Of a stretch of 64,000 nt of DNA, positions 17,502-29,390 are shown one piece after another (positions within the stretch are counted from its first letter, which is position 1; every line of letters starts with the position of its first letter). The position numbers and the translations under genes were made by a program. Below the pieces are notes generated by a model, which saw nothing but the letters and a program-made list of their open reading frames with translations, had not been told where the DNA came from and did not search any database. The stretch is from Paenibacillus assamensis DSM 18201 (GTDB lineage Bacteria; Bacillota; Bacilli; Paenibacillales; Paenibacillaceae), in the NCBI RefSeq assembly GCF_000422445.1, contig NZ_KE383839.1, forward strand, positions 128,321-192,320, read 5' to 3'.

Positions 17502-19145
17502 ATGATGCTGGCAGGGTGCCTAACATGGCCAGAACCATTTGCAGAGCGTTATCGTCAAAACGGATGCTGGGAAGGGATCACATTTGGAGAAATGTTGAGA
17601 CAGCGAGCATTAGCGCTTGGCGAGCATATCGCTGTTGTTTGCGGTGATCAAAAAGTGAGCTATGCGGAGCTTGATCATAGAGTGAATCGTCTTGTAGCTG
17701 GATTTCGGCACTTAGGAATAAAGAAGCAGGATCGGGTTATCGTTCAGCTGCCGAACATTGCCCCATTTTTTGATACGATATTTGCCTTGTTTCAGATTGG
17801 AGCGCTTCCTGTATTTGCCTTGCCCGTTCATCGTGAAAATGAAATTGTTTACTTATGCGAATTTAGTGAGGCAGCCGCTTATATCATTCCAGACAAGGAT
17901 GCGGGCTATGACTATTGCGAACTGGCAGCAAAAGTGAAAAAAGCAGTTCCTAGTCTGCGCCATGTCATTGTTGCAGGAGACCCAAGTTCGGACGAGTTCC
18001 ATGCCATGCATAATCTGTACATGGACAAGGGAGAGGAGTTACAAGATGGGGAGCCTGATGGACCCCAATCGAGTGACGTCGCATTCCTTCAGCTGTCAGG
18101 TGGAACGACTGGGCTGCCTAAGCTTATCCCGCGAACGCATGATGACTATATGTACAGTTTGCGCATGAGTGCGGAAATATGTGAGCTCAGCAAGGACAGC
18201 GTATATTTGGCTGTACTGCCTACGGCGCATAACTTCCCGCTCAGTTCACCAGGCGTATTGGGAACCTTGTATGCGGGCGGGAAGGTTGTGCTCGCTCGGA
18301 GAGCAAGTCCAGATGTGGCGTTTCCACTTATCGCTAATGAGGGAGTGACGATTACGGCGCTCGTTCCGCCGCTTGCGATTGTGTGGCTTGATGCAGCGGA
18401 ATCTCGTCGCCATGAACTATCGAAGCTTGAAGTCCTTCAAGTGGGCGGCGCCAAGTTCAGTTCGGAATTAGCTAAGCGAGTCCATTCTGTAATGGGCTGC
18501 AAGCTGCAGCAAGTATATGGCATGGCTGAAGGTCTTGTTAACTATACGCGCTTGCATGATCCACACGAAATTATTATAAATACGCAAGGTCGCCCTATGT
18601 CCCCTTATGATGAAGTGCGGATTGTAGATGAGGATGATAACGAAGTTGCAGCGGGTGAAGTAGGCGAGTTGTTGACACGTGGTCCCTATACGATACGAGG
18701 CTACTATAAGGCAGAGAAACATAATGAGAAGGCCTTTACCGCAGATGGATTTTATCGTACAGGTGACTTGGCCAGTATGACTCCTGAAGGGTACTTAGTA
18801 ATCGAAGGGCGGTCAAAAGACCAAATTAATCGCGGTGGCGATAAAGTAGCCGCTGAGGAAGTTGAGAATCATTTGCTTGCTCATCCAGCTGTGCATGATG
18901 CGGCTGTTGTTGCAATGCCGGATGAATTTCTTGGCGAGCGAACTTGTGCCTTCATTATTACTCACGATTCAGCAGTGACAGGTAACGAGCTTAAAGTATT
19001 TCTTAGGCACAGAGGACTTGCCGCTTATAAAATACCTGATCGGGTAGAATTCATGGACGAGTTTCCTCAAACGGGAGTAGGTAAAGTAAGCAAAAAGAGT
19101 TTGCGTGAGTTCATAGCCGCCAAACAGAAGGTCTTAACACATTGA
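17502..19145 (+). CDS. dhbE: 2,3-dihydroxybenzoate-AMP ligase
   Basis: Activates 2,3-dihydroxybenzoate as the adenylate and loads it on the aryl-carrier domain of DhbB. The 547-residue stand-alone adenylation enzyme has the ATP loop [10 protein letters not shown] (residues 198-207), [15 protein letters not shown], the YRTGDLA motif and the late [14 protein letters not shown] and GKVSKKSL lysine segment. Tandem ATG codons at 17502 and 17505 follow GGAGGGGGA. It sits between isochorismate synthase and the isochorismatase as in Bacillus. Confidence 0.95.
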   Translation: MMLAGCLTWPEPFAERYRQNGCWEGITFGEMLRQRALALGEHIAVVCGDQKVSYAELDHRVNRLVAGFRHLGIKKQDRVIVQLPNIAPFFDTIFALFQIGALPVFALPVHRENEIVYLCEFSEAAAYIIPDKDAGYDYCELAAKVKKAVPSLRHVIVAGDPSSDEFHAMHNLYMDKGEELQDGEPDGPQSSDVAFLQLSGGTTGLPKLIPRTHDDYMYSLRMSAEICELSKDSVYLAVLPTAHNFPLSSPGVLGTLYAGGKVVLARRASPDVAFPLIANEGVTITALVPPLAIVWLDAAESRRHELSKLEVLQVGGAKFSSELAKRVHSVMGCKLQQVYGMAEGLVNYTRLHDPHEIIINTQGRPMSPYDEVRIVDEDDNEVAAGEVGELLTRGPYTIRGYYKAEKHNEKAFTADGFYRTGDLASMTPEGYLVIEGRSKDQINRGGDKVAAEEVENHLLAHPAVHDAAVVAMPDEFLGERTCAFIITHDSAVTGNELKVFLRHRGLAAYKIPDRVEFMDEFPQTGVGKVSKKSLREFIAAKQKVLTH

Positions 19146-19209
19146 TACCTGGCTCGAAAACAATCTATTACATGATTTATCCCAAATACTGCAGAAATGA
19201 GGAGATTTG

Positions 19210-20211
19210 ATGGCTCTTCCTACTATATTGCCTTATTCAATGCCTTTAGAAAGTGAGCTGCCTAAAAATAAAGTTGCTTGGACGGTAAATCCTAATCGCG
19301 CGGTACTGCTTATTCATGACATGCAGCAATATTTCATAGATGCTTTTACACCTGAGCAATCGCCTGTGGTGGAGCTGATCGCAAATATTCAGAAGCTGAG
19401 AGCCTACTGTGCGGAGCAGGGAATTCCGGTTGTCTATTCAGCACAACCGGGTGGCCAGACGATTGAGCAGCGCGGATTGCTGCAAGATTTCTGGGGTTCG
19501 GGGATTAATGATGGTCCTTATCAGAAGACATTTGTGGATGCAGTTGCTCCCAATGAACAAGATATTTTGCTCACGAAATGGAGATATAGTGCATTTCAAA
19601 AGACGAATATGACCGAACTGATGCGCGAGCAAGGTCGCGATCAGCTTATGATATGCGGAATATATGCACATATTGGCTGCTTGCTTACGGCTTGTGAAGC
19701 ATTTATGCAGGATATTCAACCGTTCTTTATCGCCGATGCGCTTGCTGATTTTTCAGAAGAGAAGCATCGTATGGCACTTACTTATGCTGCTGAACGCTGT
19801 GCGGTTACGATTACGACTGATCGTCTTATCTCATCTACAAGTCGAGCACAGGTTGCTGGTTCTGCTGAGTGTTTAGCTGCGCCAAGTATGGATATGTGTG
19901 CAAATGCTAATGAACAGGATCAAGGTGCTTCCCAAGCTGAACAGTGCATTCTTTCCGAGCAATCGTTGCAGGAAGACGTAGCGGCTCTTTTGCAGGAGCA
20001 GCCTGCTGATATAGGTGCAGATGACAATTTAATCGAATATTGGGGACTTGATTCCATTCGAATAATGAGTTTGGCTGAGCGTTGGCGTCGTGCTGGTATC
20101 CCTATCAGTTTTGTGGAACTAGCGGAGCAGCCTACCTTGGCAAGCTGGTGGAAGCTATTGTCGCAGAAAATGAATATGCCGCTTCCTAATTATGATTACT
20201 ATACCGTGTAA
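19210..20211 (+). CDS. dhbB: Bifunctional isochorismatase / aryl carrier protein
   Basis: Removes pyruvate from isochorismate to give 2,3-dihydro-2,3-dihydroxybenzoate, and carries the activated dihydroxybenzoyl group on its C-terminal carrier domain. The first 210 or so of 333 residues are isochorismatase ([39 protein letters not shown]). Residues about 255-325 are the aryl carrier, with GLDSIR holding the phosphopantetheine Ser282. I chose ATG 19210 over TTG 19207; AGGAG precedes both. A flexible acidic linker joins the two domains. No phosphopantetheinyl transferase gene lies in the window. Confidence 0.95.
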   Translation: MALPTILPYSMPLESELPKNKVAWTVNPNRAVLLIHDMQQYFIDAFTPEQSPVVELIANIQKLRAYCAEQGIPVVYSAQPGGQTIEQRGLLQDFWGSGINDGPYQKTFVDAVAPNEQDILLTKWRYSAFQKTNMTELMREQGRDQLMICGIYAHIGCLLTACEAFMQDIQPFFIADALADFSEEKHRMALTYAAERCAVTITTDRLISSTSRAQVAGSAECLAAPSMDMCANANEQDQGASQAEQCILSEQSLQEDVAALLQEQPADIGADDNLIEYWGLDSIRIMSLAERWRRAGIPISFVELAEQPTLASWWKLLSQKMNMPLPNYDYYTV

Positions 20212-20224
20212 AGGAGATAACTCT

Positions 20225-23200
20225 ATGCTGGAACGGAAGAGGGAACGTTGGCCCCTGTCTGGCGCACAGGCAGGCATTTGGTTCGCACAGCAGATTGATC
20301 CGAGCAATCCGATATTCAATACTGCAGAATGTGTGGGGATTCACGGAGCTATTGATCCGATTCGGTTCGAGGCAGCGGTACGTCAAACCGTTATGGAAGC
20401 AGAAGCATTGCATGTTCGCTTTGGGGAAGATGCGGAGGGACCTTGGCAGCTTATCGATTCTTCATCGGATTGGCAGTTTCATGTCATTGATGTAAGTGAG
20501 CAAGCTGATCCTCATCAAACTGCGCAAGCGTGGATGGAGAGTGATGTCGCGTCTGCTATTAACTTGAGTGTAGGACCGTTGTTTACGGAAGCACTCTTTA
20601 AAATTGCAGCTGATCGATATTATTGGTACCAGCGCATTCATCATATTGTAATCGATGGCTTTGCTGTTTCGCTCCTTATGCGAAGAGTAGCACAAATTTA
20701 TTCGGGCTTCGTAAGCGGGGATTCTCTGGTCGAAGGTGGCTTTGGCTCCTATCGTTTGAGCTTGGAAGAAGATATCGCCTATCAGCATTCGGAGCAGTAT
20801 GAGAAAGATCGGGCCTACTGGCAAGATCGCTTTGCTGATGAACCTGAAGTTGTAAGCTTAGGCGGACACGCACAATTAACCGCACGAAGCTTCTTGCGTC
20901 GATCAGCGGAGCTTCCAGAGGGGCTGCTGCGGCACTGGCAGGATGCGGCACAATTATCGGGGACAAGTTGGCCGGATGTCATGGTTGCGGCTGCGGCACT
21001 TTATGTACATCGCATGACGGGTACTAGTGATGTTGTACTAGGATTGCCGGTAATGTGCCGCTTAGGATCTTCTTCCTTGCGCGTACCAAGCATGGTAATG
21101 AACTTGCTCCCGCTGCGGATTAACGTATCACCAGTGATGAGCCTAGAGGGATTATTAAAGCAAGTAACCCGAGAAATACGTAGTACTAGAAGGCATCAAC
21201 GATATAGACATCAGGATATGCGACGGGATTTGAAACTACTAGGCGATAATCGCAGGCTATTCGGACCACTTATTAATGTCATGCCGTTTGTAGAACAATT
21301 GAGTTTTGGAGGGCATACAGGCGTAGTACGCAATATTGCTGCTGGTCCGGTAGACGATCTGACATTTAATGTACACGGAAGCTTGGATGGCAAAGGAATT
21401 AGCATTAGTGTAGATGCGAATCCAGCGATATATAGTGAAGCAGAAGTGCAATCGCATTTGCAACGTTTCTTGTATTTGCTTAACACGATTGCAGAAGTGA
21501 ATCCTGCTGAACCAGTTGGGCGTCTATCTATTATTTTGCCTGAAGAACGGGATAAAGTATTGTACGAATGGAACGATACGTCTCAACTTCTTCCTTCATC
21601 GAGTGTGTCTGAATGGTTCGAGGAACAAGTCGCTCGCACTTCGCAGGCCAAGGCGGTCATTTGCGAAGAAGCCGTGCTTACCTATGAAGAATTGAACAAA
21701 CAAGCAAATCGGCTTGCTCATATGCTTATTGGCAGAGGTGTAGGGCCTGATCAAATTGTTGCTCTATCCTTGCCACGGTCGGTTGATATGATTATTTCCA
21801 TTTTAGCTGTGCATAAGGCAGGGGCAGCTTATTTACCAGTTGATCCTGATTATCCAACGGAACGGATTATGTACATGGTGGAAGATGCGAGGCCGATGTG
21901 CCTAATCACTTCACAGGAGATGGCTTCGAGCTTTGTGGATCTCATTCCATCTGATGCTATTGTCATGCTGGATGATCCTGCGATGATTCTTACACTAGCG
22001 GCTCAATCTGTCGCCAATCCAATAGCTGCTGATCGTACGGCGCAATTGTCGCCGCTTCACCCATCTTATGTTATTTATACTTCTGGTTCGACAGGACGAC
22101 CCAAAGGCGTCATGTTGACGTTTGAAGGTCTTGCTAACTTGCTGTTCGATATGCGTCAACGTATCGCCATCGGTGAGCAGGATCGCTGGTTGTCTGTTAC
22201 GACGATTTCGTTTGATATATCGGTTATGGAAGTATTGCTGCCGCTTATATGCGGTTCGACACTTGACATCGTAGTAAAGGATACAATTCTAGATACATCT
22301 GCTTTAATATGCAGAATGAGAGAGACGGGCACGACGATTATGCAAGCCACCCCAACGCTGTGGCAGGCGATTGCTTCCAGCCAACCTGAGAAGTTCGAGC
22401 AGTTGAAGGTAATTACAGGTGGAGAAGCACTGCCAATTGGGCTTAAGCTTGCGCTGCAAGAGTTGAATTGTGAAGTAAACAATCAATATGGCCCGACAGA
22501 AACGACGATCTATTCAACGGCTGCTTTATTGGATCGTGAGCGTGAAAAGCCATCGATTGGTGAGCCGATCGGGAATACGAAGCTATATGTGCTCGATTCG
22601 TCGTTATCACCCGTACCGCCGGGTGTAACAGGTGAGCTGTATATAGCAGGGTCTGGTCTAGGCAGAGGCTACATAGGTCGACCTGACTTGACGGCTGAGC
22701 GATTCGTTGCCGATCCATTCGGAGCACCTGGCTCACGAATGTACCGAACTGGTGATCTTGCCAGATGGATGAATAACGGCTGGATCGATTATTTGGGGCG
22801 TGCGGATCATCAGATCAAGCTGCGGGGCTTCCGTATTGAGACGGGGGAAATCGAATCCGTCCTAATCGACCATCCTGATGTCGAACAGGCGACTGTCATC
22901 GTACGTGAGGATCGAATTGGTGATCGTAGATTAGTAGCTTACGTTGTGCTGCGTGCTGATTGTGCGAACGCTGTGGATGTGAACGAGCTTCGTCGTTTTG
23001 CAGCAGGTAAACTGGCGGAATATATGGTTCCATCCGTTATCGTCATGCTCGATGAGCTGCCGATGACACCGAATAAGAAAGTGGATCGCCAAGCACTGCC
23101 TGCTCCTGATCCGAGCTTAATGACGGTGGGACGTACCCCGCGCACTCCTCAGGAGGAAATGCTTTGTATGATTTTCCAAGAAGTACTGGAAATACCGCGC

Positions 23201-26200
23201 GTCACTATTGACGATGATTTCTTTGCGCTTGGTGGGCATTCGCTGCTTGCTGGAAGAGTCATGGTTCGAGTCCGCGAAGCATTTAACGTGGAGATGAGCA
23301 TTGGCAGACTGTTTGAGGCAACAACGGCAGCCAATCTGGCCAAACTGCTTGATCATGCCCAAGCAGCGAGACCTGCTATACGTCCTGCTGTAAGACCTGA
23401 TCAAATTCCATTGTCCTTTGCCCAGCAGCGGTTATGGTTCTTGTATCGTTTGGAGGGTCCAAGTCCGACGTATAATATCCCGCTCGTAGCGCGTTTATCG
23501 GGCGAGATTAAGCTGGATGCACTGCAAGCTGCGCTCGGTGATGTTGTTGCTAGACATGAGGTACTGCGAACGGTCTACCCGGATGAAATGGGCGCATCAA
23601 GACAGCTTATATTAGATGCTAATCGGGCTGTTCCTGAGGTCCGCGTAACCGTAACCAGCGAGGAAGCGCTGTCAGAGCAGTTGATGGAATCAGTCAGATA
23701 CAGCTTCGAACTCGCAACAGAAACACCGCTGCGTGTCGAGCTATTCAAATTAAGCGATACGGAGCATGTACTTCTGCTGCTGCTGCATCATATTGCAGGT
23801 GATGGCTGGTCGCTCACGCCAATGACGCGAGAGCTTTCCGCGGCTTATACGGCACGTTGTGAAGGCAAGGACCCTATATTGCCGCAGTTGTCGGTGCAGT
23901 ACGCAGATTATGCGATTTGGCAGGATGAGCTGCTTGGCAGCTCAGATGATGATAGCCTTATCGCTCGTCAGCTGGATTATTGGACGAATGAGCTTCGTTA
24001 TTTGCCGGAGGAGCTAGAGCTTCCAATGGACTATCCGCGTCCTAATGTTGCTAGCTATCAGGGGGATACGGTAGCATTCCATATCGACCGCAACATGCAT
24101 CGACAGTTGAAAGAACTTGCTCGCAGCAATCGTGCCACTTTATTTATGGTGTTCCAATCCGCATTAGCGACCTTGTTCACGAACCTTGGTGCAGGTACGG
24201 ATATCCCTATTGGTAGTCCAATATCAGGTCGGAATGATGACAACGTGGACAATCTGATCGGTTTCTTCATTAACACGCTTGTGTTCCGTGTCGATACGTC
24301 AGGTGACCCGCATTTCGATGAGCTGCTTAAACGAGTGCGTGAGATGAGTTTGTCAGCCTTTGAGCATCAAGATGTACCATTTGAACGACTCGTAGAGGCA
24401 TTGAATCCACCTCGTTCTCGTTCGAGGCACCCACTATTCCAAGTGATGCTCGTTTTGCAAAATACACCAGACGCTGAGCTTAGGCTGCCTGGCGTGCAGG
24501 CAAAGTTGCAATTGCAGAGCGTAGGCACGGCGAAGTTTGACTTAACGTTGGAACTGACAGAGCGCCGCGATGCACATGGGGCTCCAGATGGAGTGGATGG
24601 CTTGATCGAATTCAGCACGGACTTATTCAAGCGAGGTACGGCTGAAGCGATGGGTGAACGCTATATGCGTGTATTGCAAAGTGCAGTCAGTGAACCAAGT
24701 AAACCAATAAGTAAACTTGATATACTAACCGTTCAAGAGCGTGATGATCTGCTTCAACAATGGAGCACACCACTGCCCAGTACGGAGCAGATGACGATTC
24801 CAGAGATGTTTGAATCACAAGTTGCTCGTTCTCCACAAGCAACAGCTATCATTTTCGAAGGAGTATCCCTGTCCTATAAAGAATTGAATGACCGTGCTAA
24901 TCAGCTTGCTCGTCTACTAATTGAGACAGGCGTAAGCACGGAGCAGATTGTTGCCTTGGCACTCCCTCGATCGATTGAGATGGTCGTGGGCATCCTAGCT
25001 GTACTCAAAGCTGGAGCTGCCTATTTGTCACTCGATCCGGATTATCCCGAAGATCGACTGATTTACATGATGAAGCATTCATGCCCTGCTTGTCTAATTA
25101 CAAGCACGCATGTCAGTGATCAGATTCCAAATGCGTCGAGCCTGCCTCGCATTGTCATCGATGATATGGAAGTGTCTGTGCGTCTGCAACGCTATTCGAA
25201 AGAGAATCCAACGAATAGCGAGCGCAATGGAATGCTCATGCCGTTGAGCGCTGCTTATATCATTTACACCTCAGGATCAACAGGAAAGCCAAAAGGTGTG
25301 ATCGTTCCTCATCAAAACGTTGTGCGATTATTTAAATCGACGGATCACTGGTTCCATTTCGATGACACGGATGTATGGACGCTATTCCATTCCTATGCAT
25401 TTGATTTCTCGGTATGGGAAATATGGGGACCATTGCTATACGGTGGGCGTCTTGTCGTCGTCCCTCATCGCATAAGCAGAGCGCCAGATGAAATGTTGAC
25501 CTTGATGGTGCAAGAAGGTGTGACGGTACTGAATCAAACACCGTCAGCTTTTTATCAACTGATGCAGGCAGACCGTGAACGACCGGATCTGGGTCAGAAG
25601 CTGAAGCTGCGTTATGTTGTATTCGGTGGAGAAGCATTGGAGCTCGGTAGATTAGAGGATTGGTACAGCCGTCATGCTGACGATGCACCGCGCTTAATTA
25701 ATATGTATGGTATTACAGAGACGACCGTTCATGTGAGTTATATCGAACTGAACCAATACAGTGCGGTTCCAGGGGCGAGTAGTATTATCGGCGTGCCGAT
25801 ACCTGACCTTAGAGTGTACGTGCTGGATAATAAGCTGCAGCCGGTTCCTTGCGGCGTAATCGGAGAGATGTATGTGGCAGGCGCAGGTTTGGCGCGCGGA
25901 TATTGGGGGCGTCCTGACTTGACGGCTGATCGATTCGTAGCAGATCCTTATGGACCACCGGGAACTAGAATGTATCGCACAGGTGATTTAGCGAAGCGGC
26001 TTGCAGACGGATCATTAGATTACTTAGGACGATCGGATCATCAAGTGAAAATACGTGGTTTCCGTATTGAGCTTGGCGAGATTGAATCGGTTCTCATTCG
26101 TCATCCAGAGGTTGCTCAGGTAGCGGTCATTGTGCGAGAAGATCAACCAGGTGACAAGCGACTTGCTGCTTATGTCGTCAGCGAATCAAATGAGGCTGTT

Positions 26201-27445
26201 GAGGCAACAGAGCTGCGGAGATTTGCCGCTGCTTCACTACCGGATTACATGGTTCCGTGGGCGTTCCTATTTATGGACAAGCTGCCTTTAACTACTAACG
26301 GTAAATTAGATCGGAAAGCACTTCCAGCCCCAGATGTGGCGTTGGACACAGATGGTCGAAATCCAAGAACACCGCAGGAAGAAGTCATGTGTGAGCTGTT
26401 CGCTGAGATTTTGAATGTCAAGCGAGTGAGCATCGACGATAGTTTCTTTGAGCTTGGTGGACACTCTTTGTTGGCGGTTCGGCTTATAAGTCGAGTACGT
26501 GAAGCATTAGGGAAAGAGTTGAGCATCGCGGTACTTTTCGAAGCGCCAACGGTAGCAGGACTTATTGATAAGTTGGAAATGAGCGGCGGCAACAGTGCGC
26601 TGCAAATCCTTCTCCCATTGCGTTCACATGGCGATCAACTTCCGTTGTTCTGCGTGCATCCTGCTGGTGGCCTAAGTTGGTGCTACGCAGGTTTAATGAA
26701 ACATCTCGGTATGAATTATCCGATATATGGCTTGCAAGCACGCGGGATTGTTCAAGATGAAGCCCGGCCACAGTCATTGGAAGAAATGACAGCTGACTAC
26801 ATTGCTCATATTCGCAGTGTCCAGCCTAAAGGTCCTTATCGAGTGCTTGGCTGGTCACTAGGCGGCAATGTGGCGCAAGCTATCGCGGTGCAACTGCAAG
26901 AAGCGGGAGAAGAAATCGAATTGCTCGCTATTCTTGACGCATTTCCAAGTCATTACTTACCGATCAAAGATGTACCAGATGAAGATGAGGCATTGACAGC
27001 GCTGCTTGCGCTCGGCGGATTTGATAGAGAGCTGATTGAAGAAAAGCTGGGAGGCGAGCCGCTAACGATCACTGGTGCACTTGAGCTATTGCGTAATGAA
27101 AGCAGTGCGTTGGCGTCACTTGAGATTGAGACGATTTTGAATTTGAAGACGACCTATGAGAATTCTGTTCAACTGCTTAAGACGTTCGCCCCTAAAAAGT
27201 TCGAGGGCAATATGCTGTTCTTCCACTCGACGATCATTCCTGATTGGTTTGAGCCGATTGACCCAGAAATGTGGCTCCCGTATTTAGGAGGGAAGATAGA
27301 GCGTCATGATATCGAGTGTCGCCATAAAGATTTATGTCAGCCAGGACCGCTTGACTATATCGGAAAAGTTATTTTTAGCAAGCTTGAGGCTGCTTCACAA
27401 ACAAGACAGACACCTTCGAAAGGGAGTGAATTGATCTATGAGTAA
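20225..27445 (+). CDS. dhbF: Dimodular siderophore NRPS (C-A-T-C-A-T-TE)
   Basis: Builds the amide- and ester-linked trilactone from dihydroxybenzoyl-DhbB and two amino acids. Domains over 2406 residues: C1 with HHIVIDG (139-145); A1 with YTSGSTG (about 618); T1 with GGHSLL (Ser1006); C2 with HHIAGDG (1188-1194); A2 (about 1500-1990); T2 with GGHSLL (Ser2081); thioesterase with GWSLGG (Ser2211). The A2 pocket reads D1727 F W1731 N V G M V H, close to the classical threonine code DFWNIGMVH. The A1 pocket reads D664 I M668 Q I G Q I Y, which I cannot assign to glycine or alanine. ATG 20225 follows AAAGGAG; Bacillus DhbF has nearly the same length. Confidence 0.95.
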   Translation: MLERKRERWPLSGAQAGIWFAQQIDPSNPIFNTAECVGIHGAIDPIRFEAAVRQTVMEAEALHVRFGEDAEGPWQLIDSSSDWQFHVIDVSEQADPHQTAQAWMESDVASAINLSVGPLFTEALFKIAADRYYWYQRIHHIVIDGFAVSLLMRRVAQIYSGFVSGDSLVEGGFGSYRLSLEEDIAYQHSEQYEKDRAYWQDRFADEPEVVSLGGHAQLTARSFLRRSAELPEGLLRHWQDAAQLSGTSWPDVMVAAAALYVHRMTGTSDVVLGLPVMCRLGSSSLRVPSMVMNLLPLRINVSPVMSLEGLLKQVTREIRSTRRHQRYRHQDMRRDLKLLGDNRRLFGPLINVMPFVEQLSFGGHTGVVRNIAAGPVDDLTFNVHGSLDGKGISISVDANPAIYSEAEVQSHLQRFLYLLNTIAEVNPAEPVGRLSIILPEERDKVLYEWNDTSQLLPSSSVSEWFEEQVARTSQAKAVICEEAVLTYEELNKQANRLAHMLIGRGVGPDQIVALSLPRSVDMIISILAVHKAGAAYLPVDPDYPTERIMYMVEDARPMCLITSQEMASSFVDLIPSDAIVMLDDPAMILTLAAQSVANPIAADRTAQLSPLHPSYVIYTSGSTGRPKGVMLTFEGLANLLFDMRQRIAIGEQDRWLSVTTISFDISVMEVLLPLICGSTLDIVVKDTILDTSALICRMRETGTTIMQATPTLWQAIASSQPEKFEQLKVITGGEALPIGLKLALQELNCEVNNQYGPTETTIYSTAALLDREREKPSIGEPIGNTKLYVLDSSLSPVPPGVTGELYIAGSGLGRGYIGRPDLTAERFVADPFGAPGSRMYRTGDLARWMNNGWIDYLGRADHQIKLRGFRIETGEIESVLIDHPDVEQATVIVREDRIGDRRLVAYVVLRADCANAVDVNELRRFAAGKLAEYMVPSVIVMLDELPMTPNKKVDRQALPAPDPSLMTVGRTPRTPQEEMLCMIFQEVLEIPRVTIDDDFFALGGHSLLAGRVMVRVREAFNVEMSIGRLFEATTAANLAKLLDHAQAARPAIRPAVRPDQIPLSFAQQRLWFLYRLEGPSPTYNIPLVARLSGEIKLDALQAALGDVVARHEVLRTVYPDEMGASRQLILDANRAVPEVRVTVTSEEALSEQLMESVRYSFELATETPLRVELFKLSDTEHVLLLLLHHIAGDGWSLTPMTRELSAAYTARCEGKDPILPQLSVQYADYAIWQDELLGSSDDDSLIARQLDYWTNELRYLPEELELPMDYPRPNVASYQGDTVAFHIDRNMHRQLKELARSNRATLFMVFQSALATLFTNLGAGTDIPIGSPISGRNDDNVDNLIGFFINTLVFRVDTSGDPHFDELLKRVREMSLSAFEHQDVPFERLVEALNPPRSRSRHPLFQVMLVLQNTPDAELRLPGVQAKLQLQSVGTAKFDLTLELTERRDAHGAPDGVDGLIEFSTDLFKRGTAEAMGERYMRVLQSAVSEPSKPISKLDILTVQERDDLLQQWSTPLPSTEQMTIPEMFESQVARSPQATAIIFEGVSLSYKELNDRANQLARLLIETGVSTEQIVALALPRSIEMVVGILAVLKAGAAYLSLDPDYPEDRLIYMMKHSCPACLITSTHVSDQIPNASSLPRIVIDDMEVSVRLQRYSKENPTNSERNGMLMPLSAAYIIYTSGSTGKPKGVIVPHQNVVRLFKSTDHWFHFDDTDVWTLFHSYAFDFSVWEIWGPLLYGGRLVVVPHRISRAPDEMLTLMVQEGVTVLNQTPSAFYQLMQADRERPDLGQKLKLRYVVFGGEALELGRLEDWYSRHADDAPRLINMYGITETTVHVSYIELNQYSAVPGASSIIGVPIPDLRVYVLDNKLQPVPCGVIGEMYVAGAGLARGYWGRPDLTADRFVADPYGPPGTRMYRTGDLAKRLADGSLDYLGRSDHQVKIRGFRIELGEIESVLIRHPEVAQVAVIVREDQPGDKRLAAYVVSESNEAVEATELRRFAAASLPDYMVPWAFLFMDKLPLTTNGKLDRKALPAPDVALDTDGRNPRTPQEEVMCELFAEILNVKRVSIDDSFFELGGHSLLAVRLISRVREALGKELSIAVLFEAPTVAGLIDKLEMSGGNSALQILLPLRSHGDQLPLFCVHPAGGLSWCYAGLMKHLGMNYPIYGLQARGIVQDEARPQSLEEMTADYIAHIRSVQPKGPYRVLGWSLGGNVAQAIAVQLQEAGEEIELLAILDAFPSHYLPIKDVPDEDEALTALLALGGFDRELIEEKLGGEPLTITGALELLRNESSALASLEIETILNLKTTYENSVQLLKTFAPKKFEGNMLFFHSTIIPDWFEPIDPEMWLPYLGGKIERHDIECRHKDLCQPGPLDYIGKVIFSKLEAASQTRQTPSKGSELIYE

Positions 27446-27659
27446 TCCATTTGAGCAAATGGACGGAACTTATCTTGTATTAATCAATGACGAAGGGCAA
27501 TACTCGCTCTGGCCAGCTTTCGCGGTCGTGCCAAATGGTTGGAGTCAAGTGCTTGGGCCAAAGACACGTGAGGAATGCGCAGCTTATATTAATGAGAATT
27601 GGGTAGACTTGCGGCCGCGCAGTTTGTATGCGGAGGAAGAGCAAGTTGCAGGGAGCTAG
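27438..27659 (+). CDS. MbtH-like NRPS accessory protein
   Basis: A 73-residue protein that typically binds and activates NRPS adenylation domains. It has the family signature [38 protein letters not shown]. The start ATG overlaps the end of dhbF by 8 bases, and the ribosome site AAAGGGAG lies within dhbF, implying translational coupling. Genes of this type accompany dhbF in many Bacillales. Identity is certain at family level. Confidence 0.96.
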   Translation: MSNPFEQMDGTYLVLINDEGQYSLWPAFAVVPNGWSQVLGPKTREECAAYINENWVDLRPRSLYAEEEQVAGS

Positions 27660-27661
27660 CA

Positions 27662-29113
27662 ATGAGCGCGTGGTTAAACCCGCGTAAAGTAATGTGCATC
27701 GTCTACGTCGCCGCGATGTTTGTGGTGGCGATGGATGCGACCGTACTTAACGTAGCGCTCCAGACGATAAGCCAAGAGCTTGATGTTCCGCCAGCTGCAT
27801 CTGGGATTTTGAATGTCGGCTATTTAGTTAGTCTCGCCATCGTCCTACCGATGGCGGGTTGGCTTGGCGACAAGTGGGGGACGAAGCGAACGTTCTTACT
27901 TGCGCTCGCCATTTTCACTGGAGCCTCAGCATTGTGCAGTTTTGCGCAAAATTTAACGACATTGACGATATTCCGCGTCATTCAAGGAATTGGGGGAGGT
28001 TTGCTCACGCCAGTAGGGATGGCGATGTTATTCCGCACCTTTCCACCGGAAGAGCGAGCGAAAGTATCCCGCTCACTCATACTGCCAATCGCGATTGCTC
28101 CTGCGGTTGGGCCTATTGTAAGCGGAATGCTAGTCGAGCATTTTACTTGGCGTTGGATTTTCTATGTGAACCTGCCTATCGGCATTCCAGCGTTATTGTT
28201 CGGGTTGTTCTGGTTGAAGGAGAATAAGCAGCCGAATGTCGGCAAGTTAGATGTGCCTGGGTTCCTTTTATGTGCACCAGGTCTTGCGCTTGTCATGTAC
28301 GCGCTTACCCAAGGACCAATCCATGGTTGGAGCTCACCAGCAGTATGGGGGGCTGGAACCATCGGGATCGTACTGTTAACTCTGCTGGTTAAAGTAGAAC
28401 TAAAGGTCAGTCAGCCGCTATTGGATTTGCGGCTGCTGGGCAATCATTTGTTTCGCACAACTGGGCTTGTTTCCATCTGTGCGTCAGCAGGCTTGCTTGG
28501 GATGCTGTACGTGTTTCCACTGATGTATCAAAATGCGCTGCATGCCTCTGCATTGGAAACGGGATTAACGACGTTTCCAGAGGCAATCGGGCTTATGATT
28601 GCATCTCAGTTAGTACCGTGGACGTATCCAAGGTTTGGTCCGAAGCGTGTCATGGTCATAGGCTTTGTAGTAACAGCGCTCATATTCATTACGCTTAGTA
28701 CGGTAGATGCCAATACGAATCCATGGTTTATTCGTGGACTATTGTTTGGAGTAGGTATTTTTCTCGGCCAAACGGTGGGCTCCGTACAAATCGCTGCCTT
28801 TGCAACGATTCCTCCAGTGTCGATGGGACGCGCGACGACTTGGTTTGCGATGCAAGGTAGACTTGGACCTGCGTTGGGGCTTGCTATCCTCTCTGGTACG
28901 CTAGCCTTCATCGGCACAAGTACGGTGAACGCTGTAGGACAGGCAGAGCCAAATCTACTGGCCTATCGCGTTGCATTGCTAGTAGCTGCTGGGTTCCTGC
29001 TTCTAGGCGCATGCATAGCGATGTTCATTCGAGACAGTGATGCGGCTGCTACGATTTGCAAACCTGTGAAGCCAAGCTCGGCGAAGGAACAGCCTGTGCC
29101 CGCTGAAAGCTGA
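27662..29113 (+). CDS. MFS multidrug-type exporter (DHA2), probable siderophore exporter
   Basis: A 483-residue, roughly 14-helix transporter of the DHA2/EmrB-QacA type. It starts MDATVLNVALQTIS (motif D1 equivalent), has GWLGDKWGTKRTF (motif A), and RVIQGIGGGLLTPVGMAML (motif B). The frame extends upstream into mbtH, but GGGAG lies directly before ATG 27662, 2 bases after the mbtH stop. Position at the end of the operon suggests export of the finished catecholate siderophore, comparable to Bacillus YmfD; the substrate is inferred from context only. Confidence 0.88.
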   Translation: MSAWLNPRKVMCIVYVAAMFVVAMDATVLNVALQTISQELDVPPAASGILNVGYLVSLAIVLPMAGWLGDKWGTKRTFLLALAIFTGASALCSFAQNLTTLTIFRVIQGIGGGLLTPVGMAMLFRTFPPEERAKVSRSLILPIAIAPAVGPIVSGMLVEHFTWRWIFYVNLPIGIPALLFGLFWLKENKQPNVGKLDVPGFLLCAPGLALVMYALTQGPIHGWSSPAVWGAGTIGIVLLTLLVKVELKVSQPLLDLRLLGNHLFRTTGLVSICASAGLLGMLYVFPLMYQNALHASALETGLTTFPEAIGLMIASQLVPWTYPRFGPKRVMVIGFVVTALIFITLSTVDANTNPWFIRGLLFGVGIFLGQTVGSVQIAAFATIPPVSMGRATTWFAMQGRLGPALGLAILSGTLAFIGTSTVNAVGQAEPNLLAYRVALLVAAGFLLLGACIAMFIRDSDAAATICKPVKPSSAKEQPVPAES

Positions 29114-29162
29114 AGCAGGGGGAATGATCGTTCTTCTAATTTATTCGTTGTTGAATAAGAGC

Positions 29163-29205
29163 AGAGGCTGTCTTGATTGTTGTCAAGGCAGCTTCTTTCG
29201 TGCTT
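29163..29205 (+). terminator. Terminator of the siderophore biosynthesis operon
   Basis: AGAGGCTGTCTTGA (29163-29176) pairs with TCAAGGCAGCTTCT (29183-29196) with wobbles, followed by a T-rich stretch. It separates the biosynthesis unit from the permease unit. Confidence 0.8.
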
Positions 29206-29342
29206 TTCAAGCAACGTAAAGTAAAGCATGGAGATCTGAGGAAATAAAGATTCGGTGAGCAATTAGCACGTTTTACAATAAAATGAATTCAATGATGCAT
29301 TGTAATATTCAGGAATTAAGCTTAAAATAATAAACGTATAAA

Positions 29343-29357
29343 TGAAAATGATTATCA
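29343..29357. promoter_or_regulatory. Fur box before the FecCD permeases
   Basis: TGAAAATGATTATCA matches the Fur 7-1-7 core at 13 of 14 non-central positions, 33 bases before the permease start. Confidence 0.85.
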
Positions 29358-29390
29358 ATATCATAACGGATAGGTGTGAAGGTGACAGGT

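Noticed and set aside
27599-27661. Upstream extension of the MFS exporter frame into mbtH
   Set aside because: The extension overlaps mbtH in another frame; the ribosome site serves ATG 27662.
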